Position numbers and translations under genes: made by a program. From Caulobacter sp. 73W (GTDB lineage Bacteria; Pseudomonadota; Alphaproteobacteria; Caulobacterales; Caulobacteraceae), in contig NZ_CP158375.1 of the NCBI RefSeq assembly GCF_041021955.1, positions 3,584,501 through 3,648,500 of the forward strand: a stretch of 64,000 bases of DNA, given 5' to 3'. Below are positions 1 through 8,601 of the stretch, one piece after another. The first letter of the stretch is position 1. The number at the start of each line of letters is the position of its first letter. Below the pieces are notes generated by a model. That model did not search any database. It saw only the letters and a program-made list of their open reading frames with translations, and was not told the DNA's origin.

Positions 1-360
1 TTCTTCTGCTTCTTCTACACGTCGATCGTGTTCAATCCGGACGACACGGCCGAGAACCTGCGCAAGTACGGCGGGTTCCTGCCCGGCATCCGTCCCGGCA
101 AGCGCACGGCCGAATATCTGGACTACGTGCTGACCCGTCTGACGGTGATCGGCGCGGCGTACATCACCCTGGTCTGCCTTCTGCCCGAAGCGCTGATCGG
201 CTTCTACAACGCCCCGTTCTACCTGGGCGGCACCTCGATCCTCATCGTCGTGACCGTGACCATGGACACCGTGGCGCAGATCCAGTCCCATCTGCTGGCG
301 CACCAGTATGAGGGCCTGATCAAGAAGTCGAAGTTGCGCGGCGGCGGTCGCGGACGCTAG
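1..360 (+). CDS. secY: Protein translocase subunit SecY, C-terminal part
   Basis: SecY is the channel subunit of the SecYEG translocon in the inner membrane. The frame is open from base 1 and the start lies outside the window, so only the last 119 codons are seen. They hold the cytoplasmic loop with [13 protein letters not shown], two hydrophobic spans (about fragment residues 47-66 and 76-95) and a short basic tail ending GGGRGR. adk follows 65 bases later on the same strand, the usual order at the end of the spc ribosomal protein operon. The family assignment is firm; the gene is partial only because of the window edge. Confidence 0.96.
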   Translation, partial: FFCFFYTSIVFNPDDTAENLRKYGGFLPGIRPGKRTAEYLDYVLTRLTVIGAAYITLVCLLPEALIGFYNAPFYLGGTSILIVVTVTMDTVAQIQSHLLAHQYEGLIKKSKLRGGGRGR

Positions 361-425
361 TTGAAACTAGGGCCAGGAAACGGCGGGCGCTAAGACCCGT
401 CCAGGATGTGCGAGGGGCACTTTAG

Positions 426-998
426 ATGAACTTGATCCTGTTTGGACCGCCGGCCGCCGGCAAGGGGACGCAGGCCAAGCGCCTGGTCGACGAGCATGGC
501 ATGGTCCAGCTGTCGACCGGGGACATGCTGCGGGCCGCCATCGCCTCGGGCTCCGAGCTGGGCCAGAAGGTGAAGGGCGTTCTCGACCGCGGCGAACTGG
601 TCACGGATGAGATCGTCATCGCCCTGATCGAAGACCGCCTGCCGGAGGCTGAAGCCGCCGGCGGCGCCATCTTCGACGGCTTCCCGCGCACGGTCGCGCA
701 AGCAGAGGCGCTCGACGCCATGCTCGCCAGCCGTGGCGCAAAGGTTGATGTCGTCCTTCGCTTGAAGGTAGACGAACCGGCCCTGATGGGTCGAATCGCC
801 AAGCAATTCGCCGACCAGGGTCGTCCTGACGACAATCCCGAGGTCTTCGGCACCCGCCTGAAGGCCTACAACGACCAGACGGCTCCGCTGCTGCCTTACT
901 ACAAGGCGCAGGGGAAGCTGGTCGAACTGGACGGCATGGGTTCGGTGGAGGCTGTCGCGGCCGACATCGACGCCGCCCTCGGGACAGTTGTTAAATAA
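426..998 (+). CDS. adk: Adenylate kinase
   Basis: Adk is a cytoplasmic enzyme that interconverts ATP + AMP and 2 ADP. The 190-residue protein has the P-loop GPPAAGKGT at residues 7-15 and the AMP-site motif DGFPRT near residue 84. At about 190 residues it is the short form: the LID region (around RIAKQFADQGRPDD) is a loop with no zinc-binding cysteines. The P-loop has Ala where many homologues have Gly (GPPGAGKGT), a substitution I believe is common in alphaproteobacteria. It follows secY and precedes rpsM, the conserved order. The ATG at 426 gives the standard N-terminus MNLILFG. Confidence 0.97.
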   Translation: MNLILFGPPAAGKGTQAKRLVDEHGMVQLSTGDMLRAAIASGSELGQKVKGVLDRGELVTDEIVIALIEDRLPEAEAAGGAIFDGFPRTVAQAEALDAMLASRGAKVDVVLRLKVDEPALMGRIAKQFADQGRPDDNPEVFGTRLKAYNDQTAPLLPYYKAQGKLVELDGMGSVEAVAADIDAALGTVVK

Positions 999-1009
999 GC
1001 TTCGCGGAG

Positions 1010-1029
1010 CAGGGAATTTTCCCTGTTTC
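1010..1029 (+). terminator. Weak terminator-like hairpin after adk
   Basis: CAGGGA (1010-1015) and TCCCTG (1020-1025) form a six-pair stem with loop ATTT, followed by TTTC. It lies 11 bases after the adk stop and just before the rpsM promoter. The T tract is short, so it may only attenuate read-through from secY-adk. Confidence 0.4.
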
Positions 1030-1034
1030 AAAGG

Positions 1035-1062
1035 TTGACGGAAGCGCGCCGATCCCTATAAC
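1035..1062 (+). promoter_or_regulatory. Sigma-70-type promoter of rpsM-rpsK-rpoA-rplQ
   Basis: TTGACG at 1035-1040 and TATAAC at 1057-1062 are separated by 16 bases. The extended -10, CCTATAAC, differs by one base from the Caulobacter housekeeping consensus GCTANAWC as I remember it. It sits about 105 bases before the rpsM GTG. A perfect inverted repeat, GGAAGCGC (1040-1047) and GCGCTTCC (1066-1073), surrounds the -10 and would lie at or near the transcript start. Confidence 0.7.
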
Positions 1063-1167
1063 GGTGCGCTTCCGCGAAAGGCGCGATGGCGCGCGTAGGC
1101 TCAACTCGATCGGGTTGCGGCCTCTGTGCCCTTCGCGCTTATTGGCGTGATCAGGAGATTTATAGAC

Positions 1168-1536
1168 GTGGCCCGTATCGCAGGCGTCAACATTCCGACG
1201 AACAAGCGCGTTCTCATCGCGCTTCAGTACATCCATGGCATCGGCCAGAAGTCCGCTTCGGACATCATGCAGAAGGTCGGCCTGGACGCCGCGCGCCGCG
1301 TGAACGAGCTCACGGACGCCGAGGTTCTGCAAATCCGTGAAACCATCGACCGTGACTTCACGGTTGAGGGTGACCTGCGTCGCGAGACGGCGGTCAACAT
1401 CAAGCGCCTGATGGATCTGGCCTGCTATCGTGGCCTGCGTCACCGTAAGGGCCTGCCGGTCCGCGGTCAGCGCACGCACACGAACGCCCGCACCCGCAAG
1501 GGTCCGGCCAAGCCGATCGCCGGCAAGAAGAAGTAA
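1168..1536 (+). CDS. rpsM: 30S ribosomal protein S13
   Basis: S13 sits in the head of the small ribosomal subunit and contacts 16S rRNA and the subunit bridge to 23S rRNA. The 122-residue product starts [10 protein letters not shown] and shows [10 protein letters not shown] and the C-terminal rRNA-binding [20 protein letters not shown]. The GTG at 1168 is chosen because it gives the canonical N-terminus and has an AGGAGA ribosome binding site 8-13 bases upstream; the open frame runs further upstream to 1126 but that extension is not conserved. rpsK follows after 12 bases. Confidence 0.97.
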   Translation: MARIAGVNIPTNKRVLIALQYIHGIGQKSASDIMQKVGLDAARRVNELTDAEVLQIRETIDRDFTVEGDLRRETAVNIKRLMDLACYRGLRHRKGLPVRGQRTHTNARTRKGPAKPIAGKKK

Positions 1537-1548
1537 GAGAGCTAGATC

Positions 1549-1938
1549 GTGGCCAAGGAACCGGCGCGCGTTAAAAAGCGCGAACGCAAGAACATCACCT
1601 CGGGCGTGGCGCATGTGAACGCCTCGTTCAACAACACCATGATCACCATCACCGACGCGCAGGGGAACACCATCTCCTGGTCGAGCGCCGGCATGATGGG
1701 CTTCAAGGGTTCGCGCAAGTCGACCCCGTACGCCGCCCAGATGGCCGCCGAAGACGCCGGCCGCAAGGCTGCGGACCACGGCGTGAAGACCCTGGAAGTC
1801 AACGTCTCGGGTCCGGGTTCGGGCCGTGAGTCGGCGCTGCGCGCTCTGCAGTCGGTCGGCTTCACGATCACCACGATCCGCGACGTGACCCCGATTCCGC
1901 ACAATGGTTGCCGGCCGCCCAAGCGCCGGCGCGTTTAA
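1549..1938 (+). CDS. rpsK: 30S ribosomal protein S11
   Basis: S11 lies on the platform of the 30S subunit near the E site. The 129-residue protein carries the family signatures [15 protein letters not shown] and [13 protein letters not shown] and ends [12 protein letters not shown], the normal C-terminus. It starts with GTG at 1549, 12 bases after rpsM, in the standard rpsM-rpsK-rpoA-rplQ operon. Confidence 0.97.
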   Translation: MAKEPARVKKRERKNITSGVAHVNASFNNTMITITDAQGNTISWSSAGMMGFKGSRKSTPYAAQMAAEDAGRKAADHGVKTLEVNVSGPGSGRESALRALQSVGFTITTIRDVTPIPHNGCRPPKRRRV

Positions 1939-2012
1939 GGCCTGACCAACCTGACTTCCCTGCGCCGGCTGCGAGATTCGTGGCCGGCGAGCCGCGTTCA
2001 AGGGATCCGACT

Positions 2013-3029
2013 GTGATCGAAAGAAACTGGAACGAGCTGACCCGCCCCGAGAAGCCGCAGATCGAGACGGGCGCCGACGCCAGCCGCAAGGCTCGCATCG
2101 TCGCTGAACCGCTCGAGCGCGGCTTTGGCGTGACTCTCGGCAACGCGCTTCGGCGCGTTCTTCTGTCTTCGCTGCAAGGCGCCGCCGTGACCGCCGTCCA
2201 GATTGACGGTGTGGTTCACGAGTTCTCCTCGCTGGAAGGCGTCCGGGAAGATGTCGTCGACATCGTCCTGAACATCAAGCAACTGGCCGTTCGCATGCAC
2301 AGCGAAGGCCCGAAGCGCATCACCCTGCGCGCCACGGGTCCTGGCCAGGTCACCGCCGGTCAGATCGAGACCCCGGCTGACGTGGAGATCCTGAACACCG
2401 ACCACGTGCTCTGCACGCTGGACGAGGGCGCCCAAGTGCGCATGGAGTTCACGATCAACACCGGCAAGGGCTACGTCCCGGCCGAGCGCAACCGTCCGGA
2501 AGACGCGCCGATCGGCCTGATCGCCGTCAACTCGATCTACTCGCCGGTCAAGCGCGTCGCCTACAAGGTCGAGCCGACCCGTCAGGGCCAGTCGCTCGAC
2601 TACGACAAGCTGATCCTGGAAGTTGAGACCAACGGCGCCGTCTCGCCGGTTGACGCGGTGGCCTACGCCGCCCGCATCCTGCAAGACCAGCTGCAGATCT
2701 TCATCACCTTCGACGAGCCCAAGGCCAAGGCCGCGGACAAGTCCAAGCCGGAGCTGCCGTTCAACCCGGCTCTGCTGAAGAAGGTCGACGAGCTGGAGCT
2801 GTCGGTCCGTTCGGCCAACTGCCTGAAGAACGACAACATCGTCTACATCGGCGACCTGATCCAGAAGACGGAAGCGGAAATGCTCCGCACTCCGAACTTC
2901 GGCCGCAAGTCCTTGAACGAAATCAAGGAAGTGCTGGCCGGCATGGGTCTGCACCTCGGCATGGACGTGCCGAACTGGCCGCCGGAAAACATCGAAGACC
3001 TGGCCAAGAAGTTCGAAGACCAGATCTAA
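2013..3029 (+). CDS. rpoA: DNA-directed RNA polymerase subunit alpha
   Basis: RpoA dimerises to nucleate RNA polymerase assembly, and its C-terminal domain binds UP elements and activators. The 338 residues show the N-terminal assembly domain ([11 protein letters not shown] near residue 45), a linker at about 230-255, and the alpha-CTD with [13 protein letters not shown] and the helix-hairpin-helix region. The GTG at 2013, preceded by AGGGA, gives the family N-terminus MIERNWNEL; the frame is open back to 1908 but that part overlaps rpsK and is not alpha-like. Confidence 0.97.
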   Translation: MIERNWNELTRPEKPQIETGADASRKARIVAEPLERGFGVTLGNALRRVLLSSLQGAAVTAVQIDGVVHEFSSLEGVREDVVDIVLNIKQLAVRMHSEGPKRITLRATGPGQVTAGQIETPADVEILNTDHVLCTLDEGAQVRMEFTINTGKGYVPAERNRPEDAPIGLIAVNSIYSPVKRVAYKVEPTRQGQSLDYDKLILEVETNGAVSPVDAVAYAARILQDQLQIFITFDEPKAKAADKSKPELPFNPALLKKVDELELSVRSANCLKNDNIVYIGDLIQKTEAEMLRTPNFGRKSLNEIKEVLAGMGLHLGMDVPNWPPENIEDLAKKFEDQI

Positions 3030-3201
3030 GACGAAGACCGCGCTTAATCCGGACCGACCGCAAGGCCGGTCCGGGCCCTTTGAAGCCGCAACAGCGGTGG
3101 AGGGCCCCGGCGCTTAGCACTTACCCAGGCGGGATGAAGGCTGGGACTGGTGATGATCGGCGCTCTGCGCCAATGCGGGCCACGGCCCAGGAGAGACTTA
3201 A

Positions 3202-3615
3202 ATGCGTCACGGTAAAGCTCACCGTAAACTGGGTCGTACGACCAGCCACCGCATCGCCATGTTCGCGAACATGTCGGCTTCGCTGATCAAGCACGAACAG
3301 ATCGTCACCACCCTGCCGAAGGCGAAGGAACTGCGTCCGATCGTCGAGAAGCTGATCACCCTCGCCAAGCGCGGTGACCTGCACGCTCGCCGTCAGGCCA
3401 TCAGCAAGGTCCGCGACGTCGAGCAGGTCGGCAAGCTCTTCGCCGTCCTCGGCCCGCGCTACAAGGCGCGTGAAGGCGGCTACATCCGCGTTCTGAAGGC
3501 CGGCTTCCGCTACGGCGACAACGCCCCGATGGCCGTGATCGAGTTCGTCGATCGTGACGTGTCGGAAAAGGGCAAGGACTCCGGTCCGGTCCACGTGGTC
3601 GACAGCGAAGACTAA
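3202..3615 (+). CDS. rplQ: 50S ribosomal protein L17
   Basis: L17 binds domain III of 23S rRNA near the exit tunnel. The 137-residue protein starts [17 protein letters not shown], followed by the helical core with [19 protein letters not shown]. It has the long acidic C-terminal tail usual in alphaproteobacteria. An AGGAGAG ribosome binding site lies 7 bases before the ATG. It is the last gene of the operon: a strong intrinsic terminator begins 24 bases after the stop. The 172 bases between rpoA and rplQ hold no gene I can support. Confidence 0.97.
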   Translation: MRHGKAHRKLGRTTSHRIAMFANMSASLIKHEQIVTTLPKAKELRPIVEKLITLAKRGDLHARRQAISKVRDVEQVGKLFAVLGPRYKAREGGYIRVLKAGFRYGDNAPMAVIEFVDRDVSEKGKDSGPVHVVDSED

Positions 3616-3638
3616 GAAGCTCCGGCTTCCAAGAGTTC

Positions 3639-3668
3639 AAAGCCCCGGGGTTCGCTCCGGGGCTTTTT
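3639..3668 (+). terminator. Intrinsic terminator of the rpsM-rplQ operon
   Basis: AAAGCCCCGG (3639-3648) pairs perfectly with CCGGGGCTTT (3657-3666) around an 8-base loop, and the T run spans 3664-3668. It follows rplQ by 23 bases and is the clearest rho-independent terminator in the first 40 kb. Confidence 0.88.
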
Positions 3669-3699
3669 CTTTGGCCGCTGGCTGGGGTAGGTGAGGGGC

Positions 3700-4047
3700 A
3701 TGACCGTCACCATCTTCCACAACCCCGCCTGCTCGACCTCCCGCAAGACGCTGGAGGCGCTCGAAGCCGCCGGCGCCAAGCCCGTGGTGGTCGAGTACCT
3801 GAAGGCCGGCTGGACCAAGCCGCAGTTGCAGGATCTGCTTAAGCAGCTTCAACTGACCCCGCGTGACATCCTGCGCACCAAGGGCGCGCTGGCGGGCGAA
3901 CTGGGCCTGCTGGAGGACGGCGTGTCCGGCGACCGCATCCTGGACGCCATGGTCGAGCACCCGGTCCTGGTGGAGCGGCCCATCGTGGTCGGCCCCAAGG
4001 GCGCGGTCGTCGCCCGGCCGGTGGAGCGTTTCGCCGACGTTCTCTGA
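3700..4047 (+). CDS. arsC: Arsenate reductase (glutaredoxin) family protein
   Basis: ArsC reduces arsenate to arsenite using glutathione and glutaredoxin. The 115-residue protein has NPACSTSR with catalytic Cys11. Its Arg59, Arg93 and Arg106 match the three anion-binding arginines of E. coli ArsC (60, 94, 107), which separates it from the Spx and YffB branches. The ATG at 3700 has a GAGGGG site directly before it; an in-frame GTG lies at 3691. It stands alone: no arsB or acr3 is visible, though an ArsR-type regulator lies 540 bases on. A housekeeping role is therefore possible. Confidence 0.82.
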   Translation: MTVTIFHNPACSTSRKTLEALEAAGAKPVVVEYLKAGWTKPQLQDLLKQLQLTPRDILRTKGALAGELGLLEDGVSGDRILDAMVEHPVLVERPIVVGPKGAVVARPVERFADVL

Positions 4048-4131
4048 CTTTGGAAAGCCGGTGTTCGTCGAAGCTTGCGCGATTAGTTTCCTTATGCGTT
4101 AAATATTTCTCTGAACGCTAAGGAGTGGCCC

Positions 4132-4587
4132 ATGTCCGACAAACGTCCCGCGCTCACCTCCGCCCTTGTCTACAAAGACCCCCGCGCCGCCCTGGATTGG
4201 CTGGAGCGGGCCCTCGGCTTTGAAGTCGAGATGCTGATCGAGGCTCCGGACGGCGCCTTGCTGCATTCGGAAATGCGCTTCGGCAACTCCCTGATCATGG
4301 TCGGCCACGAATGGACGGTTGAGCACCGCAGCCCGTCCTCGATGGGCGGGCTGATGACGCAGACCGTCCACATCCACATAGAGACCGACATCGACGCCCA
4401 TTGCGAACGCGCGCGTCAGGCGGGGGCGGTGATCGTCGCCGCGCCGGAGACGCAGTTCTACGGCGACCGCACCTATCGCTGCAAAGATCTGGAGGGACAT
4501 ATCTGGACCGTCGGGCAGACGGTGCAGACCATGACCCCTCAGGAATGGGACGCCGTGGCCGGGGTGGTCACCACCATGCGGTCATGA
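4132..4587 (+). CDS. VOC (glyoxalase/bleomycin-resistance) superfamily protein, PhnB-like
   Basis: A 151-residue protein with the two beta-alpha-beta-beta-beta modules of the vicinal oxygen chelate superfamily: ALVYKDPRAALDWLERALGF at the start, then the second module with VHIHIETDIDAH and the typical closing DLEGHIWTVG. The substrate cannot be read from sequence; such PhnB-like proteins are often metal-dependent lyases or binding proteins. It begins an apparent four-gene unit, since its stop overlaps the ATG of the ArsR gene (ATGA). The 84 bases upstream are AT-rich and hold a weak GCGTT/AACGC dyad (4096-4118) and the AAGGAG site. Confidence 0.85.
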   Translation: MSDKRPALTSALVYKDPRAALDWLERALGFEVEMLIEAPDGALLHSEMRFGNSLIMVGHEWTVEHRSPSSMGGLMTQTVHIHIETDIDAHCERARQAGAVIVAAPETQFYGDRTYRCKDLEGHIWTVGQTVQTMTPQEWDAVAGVVTTMRS

Positions 4588-4922
4588 GCGCGGCGGTCGA
4601 TCTGACCTTGGCCGCCCTGGCCGAGCCCAGCCGACGCAAGGTGGTCGAGGCCCTGCGCGAACAGCCTCGGGCGGCGGGTGAGTTGGCCAGGATCGTGGGC
4701 CTGTCGCCGCCCGCCCTGAGCCGACATCTGAAGACGCTGCGCGAGGCGGGCCTCGTTCATGAGAGCCATCCGGTGTTCGACGCGCGGGTGAGGATCTATG
4801 CGCTGAGGGCCGAGCCGATGCAGGAACTGTCGCGCTGGCTGGAGCAGACCGAGCAGATGTGGGGCGACCAGCTGATCATGTTCAAGGCGCACATCGAGGC
4901 CGAGCCGGAGCCGCTGAAATGA
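4584..4922 (+). CDS. ArsR-family winged-helix transcriptional regulator
   Basis: A 112-residue regulator. Its recognition helix is LSPPALSRHLKTLREAGLV (about residues 46-64), followed by a beta wing. No CxCxxC metal site of true ArsR/SmtB sensors is present, so it probably senses an organic ligand or redox state rather than metal. It overlaps the preceding VOC gene and the following SRPBCC gene by ATGA, so the three are translationally coupled. ArsR regulators followed by an AHSA1-type SRPBCC protein are a recurring pair in proteobacteria. Likely role: autoregulator of this cassette (inference). Confidence 0.88.
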   Translation: MSAAVDLTLAALAEPSRRKVVEALREQPRAAGELARIVGLSPPALSRHLKTLREAGLVHESHPVFDARVRIYALRAEPMQELSRWLEQTEQMWGDQLIMFKAHIEAEPEPLK

Positions 4923-5407
4923 CTTCGCGGGTGCTGGTCGCCCTGCGTGTGAAGGCGTCGCCTGAGCGGACCTTCGACGTCTTCGTGCGCGACATCGGCC
5001 AGTGGTGGAAGCCGAACCCGATCTTCGCCTTCACCCCGCGGTCGCCGGGCGTGCTGTCGTTCGAGGCGGGGCCGAACGGCCGCCTGATCGAGACCCTTCA
5101 GAACGGCAAGGTGTTCGAGATCGGCAGGATCCGCGCCTGGGAGCCGCCAGGGCGTCTGGTCTTCGGCTGGCGTCAGGCGACCTTCGCCGCCGGGCAGGAC
5201 ACCGAGGTGACCGTGACCTTCGAGGCCGTGGGGGACGAGACGCGCGTGACCGTCGAGCATCGCGGCTGGGACACCGTGCCGGCGGCGCACGTCGCCAAGC
5301 ATGGCTTTCCCGAAACGCTGTTTCTTCAGCGGCACGCAGAGTGGTGGCGGGGGCTGCTGGCTTCGCTTAAGTCTGGAATGGACGCCGGGGAGGGCGCGCC
5401 GCAATGA
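4919..5407 (+). CDS. SRPBCC (AHSA1-like) domain protein
   Basis: A 162-residue START/Bet v1-fold protein with the typical layout: LVALRVKASPERTFDVFVRD at the start, WEPPGRLVFGW in the middle, TEVTVTFEAVGDETRVTVEH, then a C-terminal helix with WWRGLLASLK. The fold forms a cavity for a hydrophobic ligand, but which one cannot be read here. The start at 4919 overlaps the ArsR stop (ATGA), and its own stop overlaps the MFS gene in the same way. The context suggests it binds or handles the compound sensed by the ArsR protein (inference). Confidence 0.85.
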   Translation: MTSRVLVALRVKASPERTFDVFVRDIGQWWKPNPIFAFTPRSPGVLSFEAGPNGRLIETLQNGKVFEIGRIRAWEPPGRLVFGWRQATFAAGQDTEVTVTFEAVGDETRVTVEHRGWDTVPAAHVAKHGFPETLFLQRHAEWWRGLLASLKSGMDAGEGAPQ

Positions 5408-6666
5408 CCGAACAGACCCTAAGCGGGGGGCGGCGCAAGGCCGCCCTGGGCTTCATCTTCGCCACCGCCCTGATGGACGTGCTGTCCCTGGGGATCATGA
5501 TCCCCGTGCTGCCCAATCTGGTGAAGGAGATGGCTGGCGGGGACACCGCCTCTGCGTCCTTGTGGGTCGGGTTGTTCGGCACGGTCTGGGCGCTGATGCA
5601 GTTCTTCTGCTCGCCGATCCTGGGCATGCTTTCGGATCGCTACGGCCGCCGGCCGGTGATCCTGATCTCCATCTTCGGCCTGGGCGTGGACTATCTGTTC
5701 ATGGCCATGGCCCCGACCCTGGCGCTGCTGTTCGTCGGGCGGATCATCCATGGGATCACGGCGGCCAGCTTCGCCACCGCCGGGGCCTACATCGCCGACG
5801 TGACGCCGCCGGAGAAACGCGCCCAGAGCTTTGGCCTGATCGGCGCGGCCTGGGGCGTCGGTTTCGCGGTCGGGCCGGCCATGGGCGGCCTGCTGGGCGA
5901 CATCGACCTGCGCCTGCCGTTCTATGTGGCGGCGGCCCTGGCCCTGACCAACTGGCTGTACGGCTTCTTCGTGCTGCCGGAATCCCTGCCGCCGGAGAAG
6001 CGGATCAAGGCCTTCGACTGGAGGAAGGCCAATCCCATCGGCTCGCTGAAGCTGCTGCGGTCGCATGGCGACCTGACCGGCCTGGCGCTGGTTTCCGGCT
6101 TCTTCCAGCTGGCGCACCACGTCCTGCCCAGCATCTTCGTGCTCTACACCGGCTATCGCTACGGCTGGTCGCCGCGCGACGTAGGCTTCATGCTGATGGC
6201 CACCGGCGTCGCCAACATCATCGTCCAGGCCCTGCTGGTCGGGCGTGTGGTGAAGGCGGCGGGCGAGCGCGGGGCGCTGCTGATCGGCCTGTTCTGCATG
6301 ACGGCCGGCTTTGTGATCTACGGCCTGGCGCCGACGCAGGAGCTGTACTGGATCGGCCTGCCGGTCTTCGCCCTGTCCGGCCTGATCCAGCCCGGCCTGA
6401 TGGGTCTGATGAGCCGTCGGGTCCAGGCTTGGGAGCAGGGGCAGCTGCAGGGCGCGAACTCCAGCATCATGGGCATCACCGGCCTGTTCGGCCCGGCGCT
6501 CTACACCACCGTTTTCGCCTGGTCGGTGCATCGCGATTCGGTGCTGCACATGCCGGGCCTGGCGGTGTTGATCGCCGGCGGCCTGACGGGCGCGGCGTTC
6601 CTGACCGCCCTCAAGGTCGCCAAGCCCGCGCCGCGCCTGGAACCTGAGCCGGTCCCGTCCGCTTAA
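5404..6666 (+). CDS. MFS transporter, DHA1 TCR/Tet-like drug efflux protein
   Basis: A 420-residue inner-membrane protein with about 12 predicted spans. It has the major facilitator motif [13 protein letters not shown], in the first cytoplasmic loop, and the antiporter-type motif C region [12 protein letters not shown] in span 5. The family exports tetracyclines and other drugs in exchange for protons, but the substrate here is unknown. It is the fourth gene of the coupled VOC/ArsR/SRPBCC/MFS set (ATGA overlap with the SRPBCC gene). It could be regulated efflux of a toxic small molecule (inference). Confidence 0.87.
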   Translation: MTEQTLSGGRRKAALGFIFATALMDVLSLGIMIPVLPNLVKEMAGGDTASASLWVGLFGTVWALMQFFCSPILGMLSDRYGRRPVILISIFGLGVDYLFMAMAPTLALLFVGRIIHGITAASFATAGAYIADVTPPEKRAQSFGLIGAAWGVGFAVGPAMGGLLGDIDLRLPFYVAAALALTNWLYGFFVLPESLPPEKRIKAFDWRKANPIGSLKLLRSHGDLTGLALVSGFFQLAHHVLPSIFVLYTGYRYGWSPRDVGFMLMATGVANIIVQALLVGRVVKAAGERGALLIGLFCMTAGFVIYGLAPTQELYWIGLPVFALSGLIQPGLMGLMSRRVQAWEQGQLQGANSSIMGITGLFGPALYTTVFAWSVHRDSVLHMPGLAVLIAGGLTGAAFLTALKVAKPAPRLEPEPVPSA

Positions 6667-6732
6667 GCGCCATCTTTGCGCCGAAAACCTCGGCTGTTGT
6701 CGTCTGCTGACTATCGGAGAATCGACGTCCCC

Positions 6733-8151
6733 ATGCGTGCCTATCGCGTGCTCATTCCGGCCTTGGCCGTTCTCGCCGCCTGCTCGGATCCTGCTTCCAA
6801 GAGCACCGCCCAGCCCGTGCCGGGTCTGGCCCAGCCGACCCGCCACGCGCCCACCGACGCGCGGTCCATGAAGACGTCCTTCGCGCCCGTGGTGAAGCAG
6901 GTCGCGCCCGCCGTGGTGAACGTGTCCAGCCGCCGGGTGGTGCGTCAGCGCACCGATCCGTTCTGGGAGTTCTTCATGGGCGGCGGCGCGCCGCGCGAGC
7001 GGGTCGAAGGCTCGCTCGGCTCGGGCGCCATCGTCCGCTCCGACGGGGTGATCGTCACCAACCACCACAACATCGAAGGCATGAGCGAGGTCACGGTCCA
7101 GCTGGCCGACCGTCGCGAATTCCAGGCCAAGGTGCTGCTGGATGATCCGCGCTCGGATCTCGCCGTGCTGAAGATCGAAGCGCCGGGCGAGCAACTGCCG
7201 GTCCTGGCCATCGACGACCAGGAGCAGCTTGAGGTCGGCGATCTGGTGCTGGCGGTGGGCAACCCGTTCGGGGTGGGCCAAACCGTGACCAACGGCATCA
7301 TCTCGGCCCTGGCGCGGACGGATGTCGGCCAGGCCGATTTCGGCTCCTACATCCAGACCGACGCGGCCATCAATCCGGGCAATTCCGGCGGGCCGTTGGT
7401 GGACATGGATGGCGACCTGGTCGGCATCAACACCTTCATCCTGTCGCGCACCGGCTCGTCGACCGGCGTCGGCTTCGCCATTCCCGCCGCCGTGGTGCGG
7501 CAGGTGGTCAGCGTCGCCCTGGGCGGCGGCCACGCCATCGTGCGGCCGTGGCTGGGCGCGCGGACCCAGACCGTGACCAGCGACATCGCCCGCAGCCTGG
7601 GCCTGCCCGGCCCGCGCGGCGTGCTGGTGGCCGAGGTGTGGCCCGGCGGCGCGGCGGATCGCGGCGGCCTGCGGCAGGGCGACGTGATCCTGTCAGTGGC
7701 CGGTCAGGCCGTGAACGACGACAACGGGGTCACCTACGCCTTTGGCACCCGCAGGACGGGCGAGACCGTTCCGATCGTCATCCGCCGCGAGGGGGCGGAG
7801 CGCACCCTGAGCGTGCGGGCCGACACCCCGCCGAACACGCCCGCACGGGACGAGCGCAAGCTGGCGGGCCGCAATCCCATTGATGGCGCGACGGTCGTCA
7901 ACGTCTCGCCGGCGGCGGCGCAGGAGCTGGGCGTCGATCCGTTCACGCGCCGCGGCGTGCTGGTGATCAAGGTCGAGCCTGGGATCGCCCAGTCGGCGGG
8001 CCTGCGCGCCGGCGACATCGTGCGTCAGATCAACGGCCGCGAGATCACCAGCGTCCGCGACCTGCAGTCGGCGGTCTCGGCCAACGCCGGGGCCTGGCAG
8101 GTGACCATCGAACGCAACGGCCGCCTGATCACCGCCCAGATCCGGACCTGA
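6733..8151 (+). CDS. DegP/HtrA-like trypsin-type serine protease, predicted lipoprotein, two PDZ domains
   Basis: A 472-residue periplasmic quality-control protease of the S1C family. The N-terminus is a lipoprotein signal with lipobox LAAC, lipidated Cys17, so it is membrane-anchored rather than soluble like DegP. The catalytic triad reads His112 (VTNHHNIEG), Asp142 (RSDLAVLK) and Ser218 (NPGNSGGPL). PDZ1 spans about residues 275-370 and PDZ2 about 385-470. The ATG at 6733 is chosen because it starts the signal peptide; the frame is open 57 bases upstream. The residue before the catalytic His is also His, where DegP has Asn. Confidence 0.9.
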   Translation: MRAYRVLIPALAVLAACSDPASKSTAQPVPGLAQPTRHAPTDARSMKTSFAPVVKQVAPAVVNVSSRRVVRQRTDPFWEFFMGGGAPRERVEGSLGSGAIVRSDGVIVTNHHNIEGMSEVTVQLADRREFQAKVLLDDPRSDLAVLKIEAPGEQLPVLAIDDQEQLEVGDLVLAVGNPFGVGQTVTNGIISALARTDVGQADFGSYIQTDAAINPGNSGGPLVDMDGDLVGINTFILSRTGSSTGVGFAIPAAVVRQVVSVALGGGHAIVRPWLGARTQTVTSDIARSLGLPGPRGVLVAEVWPGGAADRGGLRQGDVILSVAGQAVNDDNGVTYAFGTRRTGETVPIVIRREGAERTLSVRADTPPNTPARDERKLAGRNPIDGATVVNVSPAAAQELGVDPFTRRGVLVIKVEPGIAQSAGLRAGDIVRQINGREITSVRDLQSAVSANAGAWQVTIERNGRLITAQIRT

Positions 8152-8161
8152 TGGTCAGGGC

Positions 8162-8566
8162 CTAGGCCTTTTTCGGCGAACCGATCGACCAGCGGACCCC
8201 GAACGGGTCGATCACCTGGCCGTATCGGTCGCCCCAGAACTGGTCCTCGATCGGCATGGCGATGGTCGCGCCGGCCTCGGTGGCGCGCCGCCACCAAGTG
8301 TCGGCGTCGTCCACCTGCAGGTGCAGGGTGTAGCCGGCCGGCGTCTGGGCGGCATGGCCGTATTCAGGGAAGGCGTCGCACATCAGCAGCGACGCGCCGT
8401 TGATGAGCAGGTGCAGGTGCATGTAGCGCTTGCCGTCCTCGGCCTTGTGGCCCATGGCCTCGGTCGCGCCGAACGCCTTGATGTAGAAGTCGCGCTGCGC
8501 GGACGCATCAGCGCTGATGAGGTACGGGGTCAGGCCGCCGGTCGGCCCCTGCTGGTTGTCAGCCAT
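8162..8566 (-). CDS. VOC family protein (glyoxalase/bleomycin-resistance fold)
   Basis: A 134-residue protein of the PhnB-like VOC group: TPYLISADASAQRDFYIKAFGATE at the start, HLHLLINGASLLMCD in the middle, and DQFWGDRYGQVIDPFGVRWSIG at the end, a typical second-module ending. It is distinct from the VOC protein at 4132. It is transcribed toward the protease gene, with stops 11 bases apart, and diverges from rarA. The substrate is unknown. Confidence 0.87.
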   Translation of the reverse strand: MADNQQGPTGGLTPYLISADASAQRDFYIKAFGATEAMGHKAEDGKRYMHLHLLINGASLLMCDAFPEYGHAAQTPAGYTLHLQVDDADTWWRRATEAGATIAMPIEDQFWGDRYGQVIDPFGVRWSIGSPKKA

Positions 8567-8601
8567 GTGCGTTCTCCCTCTGGATTTTGTACTCTGAACC
8601 C

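Noticed and set aside
1908-2012. N-terminal extension of rpoA
   Set aside because: The frame is open, but it overlaps rpsK and the GTG at 2013 gives the standard alpha subunit start.
4048-4131. ArsR operator before the VOC gene
   Set aside because: Only a 5-base dyad (GCGTT/AACGC) is seen, too weak to call as a site.
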